Shown: positions 15,913 through 25,462 of the stretch, piece by piece
Layout of the letters: each line of letters starts with the position of its first letter
Numbering within the stretch: position 1 is the stretch's first letter
Origin: [Clostridium] asparagiforme DSM 15981
GTDB taxonomy: Bacteria; Bacillota; Clostridia; Lachnospirales; Lachnospiraceae
NCBI GenBank assembly: GCA_025149125.1
Contig: CP102272.1
Coordinates: forward strand, 62,001 to 126,000
Direction of reading: 5' to 3'
DNA: 64,000 nt
The notes under the pieces: generated by a model
Databases searched by the model: none
Told to the model about the DNA's origin: nothing
What the model saw: the letters and a program-made list of their open reading frames with translations, nothing else
Translations under genes and position numbers: made by a program

Positions 15913-16354
15913 GTGTTTGTCTGCTGCTAATTGAAAAGTTTACGATCTATCCATAAACTTTCAAAAAAGAAAAGTAGGCTTACGGACGGCTGCTGGCACA
16001 GCTCCACGGGAGTCTAACCCCGGCCCATGCTGATGGGTGCGGCGCACAATGCCTTGTGGGCGTTCAATGCGCGAGTATCTTTGACCCTGCCCGTGTGTCA
16101 TCGCCCGCAAGCCGCCACGCTTGTTTTACGATCTGGTGCTGTTCGCTCGCCCGTTACAGTGGTCCCGTCCTGCGGACTTGAAACGAGGTCATGGCGCACC
16201 GGCCGTATGGCTCGGCACAAACAGGAATGTATCCGTTTGCCTTATACTGCGGCGTTGGCCTCCCAACGGGCTTTCTTTGTCAAGGTGCTTCCTCCGTTCA
16301 CGAAAGAGAGAAACAGGGAAAGGGTAAGCTGTTTCCGCTTTCAGACCGGGCTTG

Positions 16355-16591
16355 TCAGCTCATGCTGACAATGGAATGAATGAGCTTGATCTCCAATCGG
16401 CGCTTCATGTACTCGTCCACCCGAACATGGGGCTGGCCGTCAGGATCGTAAAGCGTCCGGGTGCAGAGCTTATTGATATAGCCCTCATAGTACCGGAGTA
16501 CCTGATCCACAGCCTGAGAATCCCCGTCACGGGCGGCGTCAATCACCGAAAGAGGAAGAAGCTCCTTGCCCTTGTAAGTGGGTTTCTTCAT
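16355..16591 (-). CDS. Helix-turn-helix domain protein, Tn916 ORF8-like
   Basis: This 78-residue protein matches the pattern of Tn916 ORF8 and its relatives: a KGKELLPLSVIDAARDGD start, then YYEGYINKLCTRTLYDPDG and a C-terminal RRLEIKLIHSI helix. The family pairs with the ORF7-like sigma factor encoded just upstream. Together they regulate transfer genes in Tn916-type elements. GGGAGG precedes the ATG. The gene begins four bases after the sigma-factor stop, so the two are translationally coupled. The role is transferred from Tn916 and not shown here. Confidence 0.85.
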   Translation of the reverse strand: MKKPTYKGKELLPLSVIDAARDGDSQAVDQVLRYYEGYINKLCTRTLYDPDGQPHVRVDEYMKRRLEIKLIHSIVSMS

Positions 16592-16595
16592 ACCT

Positions 16596-17030
16596 TCAAC
16601 CTCCCTTCGGCATGAGTGCGGCCAACTTGATCCGCAGCTCGGTCAATGATTTTGCCCTTCGCCGTTGAACGGCACTACGAGACATTCCAACAAGGAGGCC
16701 AACCTCCTGATCCGGCAGGTCCAGAACAAAATGCAGAATCAAAATACTCTGCTCCTGAACAGACAAACCGGCGAAGGCATCAGCCACAAGCTCGTTTTCA
16801 ATATGCAGGTCATACCCATGGGACGAGAATGTAAATCTGTCACTGGGGTAATGATCTACAACGCAGAGCTTGTCCATCTCCATCTGCGGAAGGTCGCTGA
16901 ATGACAGTTCCCTGTCACGGCGCCTCTGCATTTCCCGAAGGTAGTCGATTGCCTCATGGTACAGTACCAGCTTGCAGTAAGCATCGAACTGGCACCGCTC
17001 GCCATAGTCATTGCGGGGGATCATATCCAT
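16596..17030 (-). CDS. Sigma-70 family RNA polymerase sigma factor, Tn916 ORF7-like
   Basis: This is a 144-residue short sigma factor. The C-terminal half is a region-4 helix-turn-helix: LSVQEQSILILHFVLDLPDQ followed by EVGLLVGMSRSAVQRRRAKSL. The N-terminal half lacks a clear region 2, as in Tn916 ORF7. GGGGGTG precedes the ATG. With the ORF8-like gene it forms the regulatory pair of the element, probably controlling excision or transfer promoters. The 530 bases upstream hold no gene that I can support. Confidence 0.85.
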   Translation of the reverse strand: MDMIPRNDYGERCQFDAYCKLVLYHEAIDYLREMQRRRDRELSFSDLPQMEMDKLCVVDHYPSDRFTFSSHGYDLHIENELVADAFAGLSVQEQSILILHFVLDLPDQEVGLLVGMSRSAVQRRRAKSLTELRIKLAALMPKGG

Positions 17031-17180
17031 CTTTTCACCCCCTTTCCTGGGGGAATGAGGTGGTTTTCTCCCTTTCCGCTAACAAGGCGAACGCAAAGCC
17101 GCTCGCTACCCGCTAAAAGCCTCCTTTTTGAAAATTTCTCAAAAAATTTTTTCGAGGCGGGCTTGTCCTCGGAAAACAGC

Positions 17181-17219
17181 AAAAAGCGCCCAGCAAGTCG
17201 CAACGGACCTGCTGGGCGC
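17181..17219 (-). terminator. Intrinsic terminator upstream of the sigma-factor gene
   Basis: On the - strand GCGCCCAGCA pairs with TGCTGGGCGC and is followed by TTTTTGCTGTTTT. It separates the ABC cargo operon, which ends at 17,564, from the regulatory genes. The 17,031-17,563 gap also holds hairpins at 17,418-17,447 (ACGGCGG/CCGCCGT) and 17,482-17,527 (CCTGCCCC/GGGGCAGG) but no supportable gene. Confidence 0.75.
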
Positions 17220-17563
17220 AGAAATGTTTTATAAAGAAGATTGCTTACATGGTATATTTCATACTCAAAGCCGGACGACTCCGATGGAGGGGCTACGCTT
17301 TTTTTAACTGGTGCAGATCATGGATACTGCGAAACAAAAAGAAGGACACGGCAAAATAACCTCCAATCGGCTACCGTATCCCTGCAAGTCGTCATTGGTT
17401 TGTGTAAACGCAAAGAAACGGCGGCTCTGATTTCTCAAAACCGCCGTTAGGATAATAACTTAAAATGGGCGCGCAAAATCGCCTGCCCCAACCAACGGTT
17501 TTTTTCTTTCCCCTTAGTCGGGGCAGGTTCATGCGCTATGCAATTATTCTTCTTTAGCTTCTA

Positions 17564-19276
17564 TCAAGCCGATATTTTTTGCTCTGCGTTCCACATAGCT
17601 GCGTATTTTCCGCCCTTCGCAAGCAATTCTTCGTGGGTTCCTGATTCAGCAATTCTGCCATCACCCATTACAAGGATTTGATCTGCATTTTTGACAATGG
17701 AAAGGGTATGAGCAATCATTACCACTGTCTTTTTTTCTTTTAGCAGATTGGCGATGGCCTGCTTTACGGCAAGCTCATTTTCAATATCAAGAGATGCTGT
17801 TGCTTCATCCAAAAGTAGGATGGGGCTATTTTTCAGGATAGCGCGGGCTATTGAAATTCGCTGACGCTCACCGCCAGAGAGAAGATTTCCATTCTCGCCA
17901 GTCGGCGTATCGTATCCCTTTTCCATCTTACGGATGAAGCTGTCACAGTTAGCCTCCCGGCAGGCAGCCTCGATTTCCGTGTCCGTAGCATTAGGGCGAG
18001 CGTGGCGGATATTATCCCGGATGGTATCATCAAAAAGAAATACGTCCTGGTCTACCATAGAAACTTGTTCCAGTACACGCTCTGCGGCAATATGGTTAAT
18101 GGGTTTACCGCCAATCGAAATCGTCCCGCTCGTTGCTTCATAATATTTTGCAATCAGGTTCAAAATGGTAGATTTGCCGGAGCCAGAGTCTCCGACAATG
18201 GCCGTGAGCTTTTGATCTGGTACCGTAAAGGTGGCGTGTTTTAGTACCGGTTCACCGGGAACATATGCAAAATCTACATTGTCAAATGTGATTTCATGGG
18301 TAGCTGTGTGAAGCGGTTCCATGCTTCCAGTTTCCTCCGGCTCATTCATTACACCCAAGATTTTGTTTTTCGAGATCATCAGGTTCTTATAACTGGTGAG
18401 GTCTACAAAAATCGAGTTAGCCAACTTTGCACAAAACAGGGGTAACATACAAATCAAAAGGTAGTCTACTGTGTTCAGTGTCCCTGCAATCCAAGGTGCA
18501 TAGGACAACCAGATAACCAGCGGACAGGACAGCCAACTTAAAATGCCAAAGCCCGCACCAATGGGAAGCACCTTTGCTTCGTATATAAAGCTGATCCGGC
18601 AAAACTCCCGCATGGCGTTGATAACGGTTTTGTTCTTCATACCGCCTACACCATAAGCTCGGAAAGTCTGAATACCAGAAACATATTCAACAATGCTGCT
18701 GACGTTCTCCGCACAAATATCGTTCTTTTCTTTTCCATATTTCCGTACCATGCGGAAAGAAAGCCACAGGCCGGGGATTAAAAGAAGGTCTGCTATCAGC
18801 AGGATAATTCCAGCTGGAACATAAAGCGTCACAACAAAGACAATCAACATCAATGACAGGGCAAAATTCTTTGCCAAATCTCCGACTTTATGGGTCAGGA
18901 TTTTTTCGTAGTTGTTTACATCGCTTGTGATGGTGTTGATATAATCGCCGGTCTGCCCCTGCGTAAAGCGGGACAGTGGGATGCGCTTCAAATGGTCACC
19001 CATAAAAAGCCGAATATTCTTACTGACCTCCGCACCGCCAATCTGCGCTTTGGTATAACCGTAGCTGTAAATCAGGATACGGAGAAGAAAAACCACTGCA
19101 ATAATACCGGTCAGAGCCAGAACGCGGTTCATGTCAAATTGACCCGACCACAAAAACTGCATAACAGAGTAAAGCAGCATAAACAGGCTGCCGGAGAGAA
19201 GTCCTTCCAGAACGGTTCCGCCGACACCAATATAGAAATTGCGGTTTTTTTTCAATACATCATGCTCATTCATGCT
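17564..19276 (-). CDS. Exporter-fold ABC transporter, permease-ATPase fusion (subunit 2)
   Basis: The ATG at 19,276 (MNEHDVLKKNRN) has GGAGG eight bases upstream and overlaps the stop of the previous gene by 11 bases; the longer open frame to 19,381 has no ribosome site. The product has about 570 residues: six membrane helices (about 20-310) and an ATPase with Walker A GDSGSGKST, signature LLSGGERQR, Walker B LLLDEATASLD and switch histidine IAHTLSIV. It pairs with the next gene as a heterodimer. The fold is that of exporters, but the siderophore importers IrtAB and YbtPQ share it, and the ECF genes in the same operon make import plausible. Confidence 0.9.
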   Translation of the reverse strand, partial: SMNEHDVLKKNRNFYIGVGGTVLEGLLSGSLFMLLYSVMQFLWSGQFDMNRVLALTGIIAVVFLLRILIYSYGYTKAQIGGAEVSKNIRLFMGDHLKRIPLSRFTQGQTGDYINTITSDVNNYEKILTHKVGDLAKNFALSLMLIVFVVTLYVPAGIILLIADLLLIPGLWLSFRMVRKYGKEKNDICAENVSSIVEYVSGIQTFRAYGVGGMKNKTVINAMREFCRISFIYEAKVLPIGAGFGILSWLSCPLVIWLSYAPWIAGTLNTVDYLLICMLPLFCAKLANSIFVDLTSYKNLMISKNKILGVMNEPEETGSMEPLHTATHEITFDNVDFAYVPGEPVLKHATFTVPDQKLTAIVGDSGSGKSTILNLIAKYYEATSGTISIGGKPINHIAAERVLEQVSMVDQDVFLFDDTIRDNIRHARPNATDTEIEAACREANCDSFIRKMEKGYDTPTGENGNLLSGGERQRISIARAILKNSPILLLDEATASLDIENELAVKQAIANLLKEKKTVVMIAHTLSIVKNADQILVMGDGRIAESGTHEELLAKGGKYAAMWNAEQKISA

Positions 19277-21029
19277 GCTCGCCTCCTTCCAACTGATAAG
19301 TGATATTCCGGGCTGTCTCGTAGTCTTTCCACGCATTTCGATAGTAGGCGTTGTTCTTCCGAACTTCCTCATGGGTGCCAACGCTGGTAATTGTATGATT
19401 TTCCACCACAGCCACCCGGTTGCACATTTTCAAAGCACTCAAACGGTGTGCTACTACAATGACTGTTTTGCCTTTGCATAGATTTTGAATAGCTTTATCA
19501 ATCTCCATCTGATTTTCCGGGTCAGAGGCACTTGTGGCCTCGTCCAAAATTAAGATAGGTGCATTTTTCAGAATTGCGCGGGCAATCGCGATCCGCTGTT
19601 TTTCACCGCCGGAGAAGCGAGAGCCAAAGCTACCCACTTTCGTGTCATATCCATCTGGCAAGGACATGATAAAATCGTCAATCTGCGCCTCTTTTGCAGC
19701 AGCCCGCACTTCTTCCAGAGTGGCGTTGCTGCCCATTCGGATATTTTCTAAAACGCTGTCACGGGTCAGGAATGTCTTTTGAAATACGATGGCTACATTT
19801 TTCAGAATGGTATCGTAGTCAAGCTCTTTGACATTTTTTCCACCAATCAGCACTTCGCCCTCCTGCACATCATAGAAGCGGGAGATCAGTTCAATCACAG
19901 TGCTTTTACCGGCACCAGACTGTCCCACAAGAGCCATGCGTTCCCCGTCATTGATTTTGAGGTTGACGCCTTGCAGTACATCGGTCTTGCCGTCATAGGA
20001 AAATCGGACATTGCGAAGTTCAATATCGTGATTTTGGGGAAAGTCCGTTCCACCCTCATAAATCGGAATATCCAGGATTTCTTTGGTCTTGGTAACAGCG
20101 TTCAGTACATTAGCAAAATTAGTCCCCAGTTCTTGCAGGGGGCGGATTTCCGTCAGATACATGGAACCTACATAGACGAACAGCAAAAATGCGCTGGCCG
20201 CCAGTGAGCCTTTGAGGAAAAACATTCCGCCGATTGGAACCATCAGCAACATCCCACATTCGATGATAACAACAAAGGCCGCATAAGGTGGCCCCATGCG
20301 CCGGGAAGTTTCATTCCACATGGTGTTTTCTTCCTGGATAGCGTCTGAAAACTTTTGAAACGATTTGCTCCCCATGTTATAGGCTTTAATCAATTTCATA
20401 CCGCTGATGTACTCAATCATAACCGAGTTCAGTGTGGTAATGGAGCGATTGGCCCGTTCCATCAGGTCATCCGTGTTGCGGAACATCATCCCCATTACAA
20501 CAACAGCAAGAATCAGCGGAACCAGGGAAATCAATGCCAGAGGAATATTGACGGTCATCAGGTAAATAAAGATGACTACCGGCCCAACCAGATAGCACAC
20601 AAGGTCAGGAAGGTTATGGGCCAGGAACAACTCCAGCTTTTCAATATCTTCATTCAGAACCGTTTTTATATCCCCGGTGCGCCGTTCATTCAAGGCCCCC
20701 AAAGGCGCTCTGGCCATGTGTTCCGCAACCATGCAGCGCACTTTGAACAGTGCGCCGTATGCACCTTTATGGGCTGCCACGCCGGAACAGCCGAATAATG
20801 CAAAACGCAGGGTGACAGCGGCGGCAATCATTGCCACAGTCTGTACCACAAGTTCTTTTGTGCAGGCATTGTTAAATGTGGCATCCATCAGCCTGTAAAT
20901 CCCAATATACGGAACAATAATGCAAAGCCCACTGCACATGGACAGCAGGATTGCCAGGAACAGCCAGATTTTCTGGCCTCCGGCCCAATGGAGCAGCAGT
21001 GCTACTCTGTTTTCTTTTTTCTGCTTCAT
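19266..21029 (-). CDS. Exporter-fold ABC transporter, permease-ATPase fusion (subunit 1)
   Basis: This 587-residue partner half-transporter has an N-terminal six-helix membrane domain (from about residue 20) and an ATPase with Walker A GQSGAGKST, signature RFSGGEKQR, Walker B LILDEATSASD and switch His VVAHRLSAL. The D-loop reads SASD rather than SALD, which may make one ATP site weaker. The gene starts four bases after the ECF ATPase stop and ends inside the start of subunit 2, so all five genes from 23,835 to 17,564 form one operon. Confidence 0.9.
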   Translation of the reverse strand: MKQKKENRVALLLHWAGGQKIWLFLAILLSMCSGLCIIVPYIGIYRLMDATFNNACTKELVVQTVAMIAAAVTLRFALFGCSGVAAHKGAYGALFKVRCMVAEHMARAPLGALNERRTGDIKTVLNEDIEKLELFLAHNLPDLVCYLVGPVVIFIYLMTVNIPLALISLVPLILAVVVMGMMFRNTDDLMERANRSITTLNSVMIEYISGMKLIKAYNMGSKSFQKFSDAIQEENTMWNETSRRMGPPYAAFVVIIECGMLLMVPIGGMFFLKGSLAASAFLLFVYVGSMYLTEIRPLQELGTNFANVLNAVTKTKEILDIPIYEGGTDFPQNHDIELRNVRFSYDGKTDVLQGVNLKINDGERMALVGQSGAGKSTVIELISRFYDVQEGEVLIGGKNVKELDYDTILKNVAIVFQKTFLTRDSVLENIRMGSNATLEEVRAAAKEAQIDDFIMSLPDGYDTKVGSFGSRFSGGEKQRIAIARAILKNAPILILDEATSASDPENQMEIDKAIQNLCKGKTVIVVAHRLSALKMCNRVAVVENHTITSVGTHEEVRKNNAYYRNAWKDYETARNITYQLEGGEQHE

Positions 21030-21032
21030 AGA

Positions 21033-22505
21033 CTACCTCTCCTTTCCATCTGAAACAGAGAACAGCTCTCTCAATTTCGGGAGGGCATCCATTGTAACTG
21101 GTACATCATCGGGCATTTCGCCCTCGTCAAAATGCAGGACACGTGAGCAGGTACGGCAGACAAATTCAAAATCGTGGGTGACAATGAAAATGACTTTTCC
21201 CATATTGGATAATCGCCGGATCAATCCTGCAACCTGCGTCATACTGTCAAAGTCAAGGCCGCTGGTCGGTTCATCAAATACAAGCAAGTCTTTCCCACAA
21301 ATCATGCTGACAGCTACAGCTACTCGTTGCTTTTGACCGCCGGAAAGCGTGTTTGGATGTTGTTCTCGATATGGGGAAAGTCCCAGTTCTTCCAAAGTTG
21401 CATTTACCAGCGTTTGGTCTGGATTTCGGATGCCAAAGGAACATTCTGCTTCTACGCTGTCAGCGAAAAGCTCATAGTTCACATCCTGCATGACCATATA
21501 AGAGCGTTGCAGCCTTTCCTTACGCTCAATCGGCTTGCTTTCCCACAAAAATTGTCCATCGCAGTCTTTGTGAAGCCCACAGAGAGCGCGAGAAAATGTA
21601 GTCTTTCCGGCTCCATTGTGGCCGACCACGCCAATCACTTCACCCTTTCCTGCAGATAAGCCAATATCATGCAAAATGGTTCGCTTCTTGTAACGGAGCG
21701 TCACATTCCGTAGCTCTAATACCGGGATAGGGGCAATCGAGTGGGGTTTAGGTGGGAACACCGCCCGAAGATCAACTGCCCGCAGGCCCATGCGTTCACG
21801 CTCCTGTTCCGACAGCTGTCGAAATTCTTCCGGGGTATAAATCCCTTTGATTTCTCCTTTTTCCAGATAAACAATTCGGTCGGCCAGTTCCATCAGGTAG
21901 TACAGCCGGTGTTCTGCTATCAAAACCGTTTTGCCCTGCTTTTTTATCAGCCGCAAATGCTCTCTCAACTCCTGAATGGAAGTCATATCCAAATTGGAGG
22001 ACGGTTCATCCAGCAAATAAATCTGTGGGTTCATGGCATAAACAGAAGCGAAGGCGATTTTCTGCTTTTCACCGCCGGACAACTCAAAAATATTCCGGTT
22101 CCGCAGCTTTTGAATACGCAGATCGTCGGCTGTCTGTTCCACTCGCTCTATCAGCTCTTGTGGAGGACGAGCCTCGTTCTCAATGCCAAAGGCGATCTCG
22201 CTGTCTGTGTCCACATTGAAAAACTGCGTCCGTGGATTTTGGAAAACGGAGCCGACCTTAGCGGCAATCTGATACATAGGGATATTGCTGATTTCCTGAC
22301 CATCTACCAGCACACGGCCATGAAGTTCCCCTTGATAAAATTGAGGAATTAAGCCGTTCACCAGCCGTGTGATCGTTGTCTTTCCGCACCCACTGCGGCC
22401 ACAGAACAGGACACATTCTCCGTCCGAAATTTTCAAATTGATGTCATGCAGCCCGCCATGTTCCTGTCCTGTATAGGAAAACGATACATTTTCAAACTCA
22501 ATCAA
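21033..22505 (-). CDS. ECF-type transporter ATPase with two fused ABC domains
   Basis: The likely start is TTG at 22,505, which overlaps the upstream stop as TTGA and has GGGGAGG about nine bases before it; an in-frame ATG at 22,529 would include that ribosome site in the coding region. The product of about 490 residues has two ATPase domains: GRSGCGKTT with LSGGEKQK and LLDEPSSNLD, then GHNGAGKTT with LSGGQKQR and VFDEPTSGLD. This is a fused EcfA-EcfA' energising module. With the EcfT and MptD-like genes before it, it forms a complete ECF importer. Confidence 0.9.
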   Translation of the reverse strand: MIEFENVSFSYTGQEHGGLHDINLKISDGECVLFCGRSGCGKTTITRLVNGLIPQFYQGELHGRVLVDGQEISNIPMYQIAAKVGSVFQNPRTQFFNVDTDSEIAFGIENEARPPQELIERVEQTADDLRIQKLRNRNIFELSGGEKQKIAFASVYAMNPQIYLLDEPSSNLDMTSIQELREHLRLIKKQGKTVLIAEHRLYYLMELADRIVYLEKGEIKGIYTPEEFRQLSEQERERMGLRAVDLRAVFPPKPHSIAPIPVLELRNVTLRYKKRTILHDIGLSAGKGEVIGVVGHNGAGKTTFSRALCGLHKDCDGQFLWESKPIERKERLQRSYMVMQDVNYELFADSVEAECSFGIRNPDQTLVNATLEELGLSPYREQHPNTLSGGQKQRVAVAVSMICGKDLLVFDEPTSGLDFDSMTQVAGLIRRLSNMGKVIFIVTHDFEFVCRTCSRVLHFDEGEMPDDVPVTMDALPKLRELFSVSDGKER

Positions 22506-23227
22506 CCGATCACACCTCCCCGCACACATAATTCAAAAATCAGATAAGCTACGGCAACGGTCATGACGCCCCAATCGGCAGCTCCGCATTTTATCTGGAC
22601 AAGGCAGGTGCGTGGATTGGGATTTTCAATTCCACGGGTGACAGAAGCAACAGAAAGATCATCCGCTGCTTTTGAAGCTGCCATCAACAAAGGCACATAA
22701 ATACACTCAACTGTCATGCCCGGATGTGCTAAAAAGCTCGCCAGAGAAGGTGAAACATCTCTCATCCGCATAGCGTCCTTGATATAGCGCCAGTCCTCTT
22801 GAATAGTTGGAATGTACCGTAGCATAACTGCCATAGGAATTACTAACTTTTTGGGTGCGTGGACACGGTTCATAGCAGACAGGAACTCATTGACTTTTGT
22901 AGTAGTCAGAACAATCCCGGCCAAGGTTCCGCACGCATATACCTTATGAAACAATCCTAAAAAGGCAATAAACATTGTCCGCAGCGTGCCTGTCATTTCT
23001 GCCATGATCCAAACTGTCAGGGCACAGATGACCGCATAAAAGCATACAGCCTTAATGACATATTTCCACTTTCCAAAGAAAGCCCCCAATACCGCAATCA
23101 GCATAACAAGGACAAATTGATATGCAAGTGAAGGAGCAAACATGGACGATAAAACACACATAAGAATAAGAAAGAGCTTGGCCCGTGGGTCGAGCCAAAG
23201 CCCTTTCTTGTGGCGTTTACCGCTCAT
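22502..23227 (-). CDS. ECF transporter transmembrane component (EcfT/CbiQ family)
   Basis: This 241-residue membrane protein has about five hydrophobic segments and the two coupling helices of EcfT, with arginine motifs IKDAMRMRDVSP near residue 140 and SVASVTRGIENP near residue 200. These match the Ala-Arg-Gly-type motifs that contact the ATPases. It overlaps the S-component stop by four bases (ATGA). It would couple ATP hydrolysis by the neighbouring double ATPase to toppling of the S-component. Confidence 0.9.
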   Translation of the reverse strand: MSGKRHKKGLWLDPRAKLFLILMCVLSSMFAPSLAYQFVLVMLIAVLGAFFGKWKYVIKAVCFYAVICALTVWIMAEMTGTLRTMFIAFLGLFHKVYACGTLAGIVLTTTKVNEFLSAMNRVHAPKKLVIPMAVMLRYIPTIQEDWRYIKDAMRMRDVSPSLASFLAHPGMTVECIYVPLLMAASKAADDLSVASVTRGIENPNPRTCLVQIKCGAADWGVMTVAVAYLIFELCVRGGVIG

Positions 23228-23835
23228 GCTGTAATACCTGCTTTTTCAAACTGCTTTTTCAGCATTTTGCAGCCTACAAAGGCGCTGATCGCAGATGTAA
23301 TAATAGCAGCGGCAAACATGGCAATCAGAATGCCGGTGTTAGCGGTTGCCTGCATGGTGTCGATGTAGCTCTGTTCGGTTCCATTACCCAGCATTGTCTG
23401 CGCCCAGCCGTTGGGGTCAGCAAAGAAAACGATATACGATCCAGTACCGCCGAGGGAAAACAGGATGTAAGACAGACTGTTGAGTTTCTTGCTTTTGTAT
23501 TGCCCTGCACCCGCAACAAAGTCCGCGACAATCGCCATGATCAGATAACCCAATGCAAAAGCCCAGTGCATACCGGTCACGAACCAAATAATACCCATGA
23601 TAACGCCCATTATAGAAAGGCTCCAACGCTTATGTACTTTTGCAATCAGCAAAAGATAAATGGGGCCAGCAAGCAGCCCACCTCCTGCTGGCATGAAAAA
23701 AGTAAGTACAGGATTCGTTGCAAAAAAGACACCGCCCACCAATACAAAAACAAATAACAGTGCAGTAAAAATACCTGTTGTTACAAGGTCTTTCACTGTC
23801 AGACCTTTGTTCATAGAATTTACTTGATTACTCAT
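23224..23835 (-). CDS. MptD/Trep_Strep-family ECF substrate-binding (S) component
   Basis: This 203-residue integral membrane protein with five to six helices starts MSNQVNSMNKGLTVKDLVTT. It is recognisable as the MptD-type ECF S-component family by the TVKDLVTTGIFTAL opening and the FMPAGGGLLAGPIYLLL stretch. AGGAGG precedes the ATG. It is the first gene of the five-gene cargo operon and is divergent from an AraC regulator. The substrate of this family is not established; the exporter-fold pair and regulator hint at an iron or metal chelate. Confidence 0.85.
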   Translation of the reverse strand: MSNQVNSMNKGLTVKDLVTTGIFTALLFVFVLVGGVFFATNPVLTFFMPAGGGLLAGPIYLLLIAKVHKRWSLSIMGVIMGIIWFVTGMHWAFALGYLIMAIVADFVAGAGQYKSKKLNSLSYILFSLGGTGSYIVFFADPNGWAQTMLGNGTEQSYIDTMQATANTGILIAMFAAAIITSAISAFVGCKMLKKQFEKAGITA

Positions 23836-24021
23836 TTTGACCTCCTACCTTTCATTGTCTTGACTCGACAAATGGCTTGTGATATTCTACGGTTAGATAG
23901 CTATAACCACTGTCTAATACAATACGCATTTATCGAACAACATTCAATAGGTCCCGGCGATGTTCGTCTGTTCCTTTCAAAAGTTCGTCTAATCGTTGCA
24001 AAAAGGAGATGGTCTGTTTTC
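23836..24021. promoter_or_regulatory. Divergent promoter region of the ECF/ABC operon and the AraC regulator
   Basis: The 186 bases contain a short dyad (TTGTC-TTGACTC-GACAA near 23,857) and the repeated word GTTCGTCT at about 23,965 and 23,986, with an inverted CGAACAACAT at about 23,935. Repeated half-sites beside an AraC gene suggest its operator. No start codon with a ribosome site exists here for the regulator before 24,022. Confidence 0.45.
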
Positions 24022-24990
24022 ATGTCTGAAATTATTGACCAGTTTTATACACCGTTGCTGATTGAACACGGTTTTATCCGTGACCCAGACAACCAGCAAT
24101 ATGGGGCATTAGGTGACTGCTGGAAACTTTCTCCCGAAGTTGGAGAAGGCTCCTACTGGACTTATGGACAGAAAGACTTATATGATATTAAAATCCACAA
24201 CTTTTCCTTCCACGAAGATTTCATGTTGGAATGTTCCCTGCCGGAATGTCTGAGTATCACTCGGTATGACTCTATTTCCGGGGAGGAATTATCTCCATAC
24301 CGTAGGCTGTCTGCCGGTTGTATCAAAACATTTATTGGAGGCTACGCTCCATACAAGGCTTTGATACATAAAAATATTCCAATCCGTTCGGTTGGGATTG
24401 AGATTGCACCGGCATATTATGAGGACTACCTGAAAAAACTGTACCCAGAGGCACAGATTAATCCTGTGGATGCATTTCGGAAGATCGACCAAACTTCCGA
24501 CTTTCCAGAAATGTCACGGTTACTCACAGAAATCAAAGACTATCGCGGGGAAGGGATTGCCGCAAAACTTTTTTATGAAGGTAAAGTCGCAGAAGCCGTT
24601 TCAATGGTGGTGGAATATCAGAAGAAACATCCTGATAAACCAGTCCATAAGCTCTCTCAACAGGATATTGAAAATCTCCAAATAGTTGCTGCTTATCTTA
24701 GCGACCACTATGCTTTTGATATTCCTCTGGAACGGCTAACACAGATTGCCTGCATGGGAACAACAAAGCTCAAAAACTGTTTTAAGAAATACTACGACTG
24801 CACCATCACGGAATATGTTCAACAGCGGCGCATGAGTCAAGCAGAATATCTGCTGGCATATACAGAGCTGACAGTCGGGCAAGTTGCCAAAACAGTAGGC
24901 TATTCCACTTCAAGCCGATTTGCAGAATTATTCCGTAAAAGCACTGGATTGTTGCCACTGGAGTACAGAAAAAGCGCACAGCGAAAGTAA
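24022..24990 (+). CDS. AraC-family transcriptional regulator
   Basis: The frame is open from 23,824, but the first ATG with a ribosome site (AAAGGAGAT) is at 24,022, giving MSEIIDQFYTPLL and 322 residues. The C-terminal 100 residues hold the two helix-turn-helix units: FDIPLERLTQIACMGTTKLK, then QVAKTVGYSTSSRFAELFRK. The N-terminal 200 residues would sense the ligand. The architecture resembles the siderophore-responsive regulators YbtA and PchR, and the gene is divergent from the ECF/ABC operon that it probably controls. That it is ligand-activated is an inference from the family. Confidence 0.88.
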   Translation: MSEIIDQFYTPLLIEHGFIRDPDNQQYGALGDCWKLSPEVGEGSYWTYGQKDLYDIKIHNFSFHEDFMLECSLPECLSITRYDSISGEELSPYRRLSAGCIKTFIGGYAPYKALIHKNIPIRSVGIEIAPAYYEDYLKKLYPEAQINPVDAFRKIDQTSDFPEMSRLLTEIKDYRGEGIAAKLFYEGKVAEAVSMVVEYQKKHPDKPVHKLSQQDIENLQIVAAYLSDHYAFDIPLERLTQIACMGTTKLKNCFKKYYDCTITEYVQQRRMSQAEYLLAYTELTVGQVAKTVGYSTSSRFAELFRKSTGLLPLEYRKSAQRK

Positions 24991-24993
24991 AAT

Positions 24994-25027
24994 GAGCGCC
25001 AGAGGAAACTCTGGCGCTCGTCTGATT
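24994..25027 (+). terminator. Terminator after the AraC regulator
   Basis: GAGCGCCAGA and TCTGGCGCTC form a perfect 10-bp stem around a six-base loop, starting three bases after the stop codon. The following T-run is weak (GTCTGATTTT). Confidence 0.75.
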
Positions 25028-25117
25028 TTGCACCGAACTATAAAATGTAGGTGAAGTACATATCAAATCATTCCATGTACAAACTATGAAATATAAAATG
25101 TATGTGGGTGATGTTGA

Positions 25118-25462
25118 ATGGCAAAAATTAAAGACTGTCCGGGCTTTGAAACCTTTGGTGCAGATATAAAAGCCGCGCGGGAGGCTTTGAATATGTCTCG
25201 CAGAGTGCTGGCAGAGCAGATACATGTTGATCCGCGCTATCTTGCCAATATCGAATTAGAGCAAACGATTCCAAGTTTGCCGGTTATCATTCAGCTTGTA
25301 AAAATCTGCGGCTTGCCGATGGAACGATATTTCAATCCAGAGGTCATGCGAGAAGAAAGCAAGCTGCGTCAACGAGTTAGCCACAAGTTGGCACTCTGCC
25401 CAGAGAAGTATCTTCCTATTGTGGAAGCAACCATTGATGGGGCAATCAAAATGAACGAATAA
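25118..25462 (+). CDS. XRE-family helix-turn-helix regulator
   Basis: This 114-residue protein has an N-terminal Cro/C1-type domain (residues 14-70): FGADIKAAREALNMSRRVLA followed by IHVDPRYLANIELEQTIPSL. The C-terminal tail is short and probably helical. It precedes the oriT-MobC-relaxase module on the same strand and is separated from it by a terminator. It probably represses element genes such as mobilisation or cargo, but the target is not visible. Confidence 0.88.
   Translation: MAKIKDCPGFETFGADIKAAREALNMSRRVLAEQIHVDPRYLANIELEQTIPSLPVIIQLVKICGLPMERYFNPEVMREESKLRQRVSHKLALCPEKYLPIVEATIDGAIKMNE

Noticed and set aside
16027-16368. Open frames in the gap between the excisionase-like and ORF8-like genes
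   Set aside because: They overlap each other in several frames, lack ribosome sites and give Pro/Arg/Ser-rich sequence without motifs.
17241-17450. Possible 69-residue gene left of the ABC operon
   Set aside because: No ribosome site, and the stretch is dominated by hairpins.
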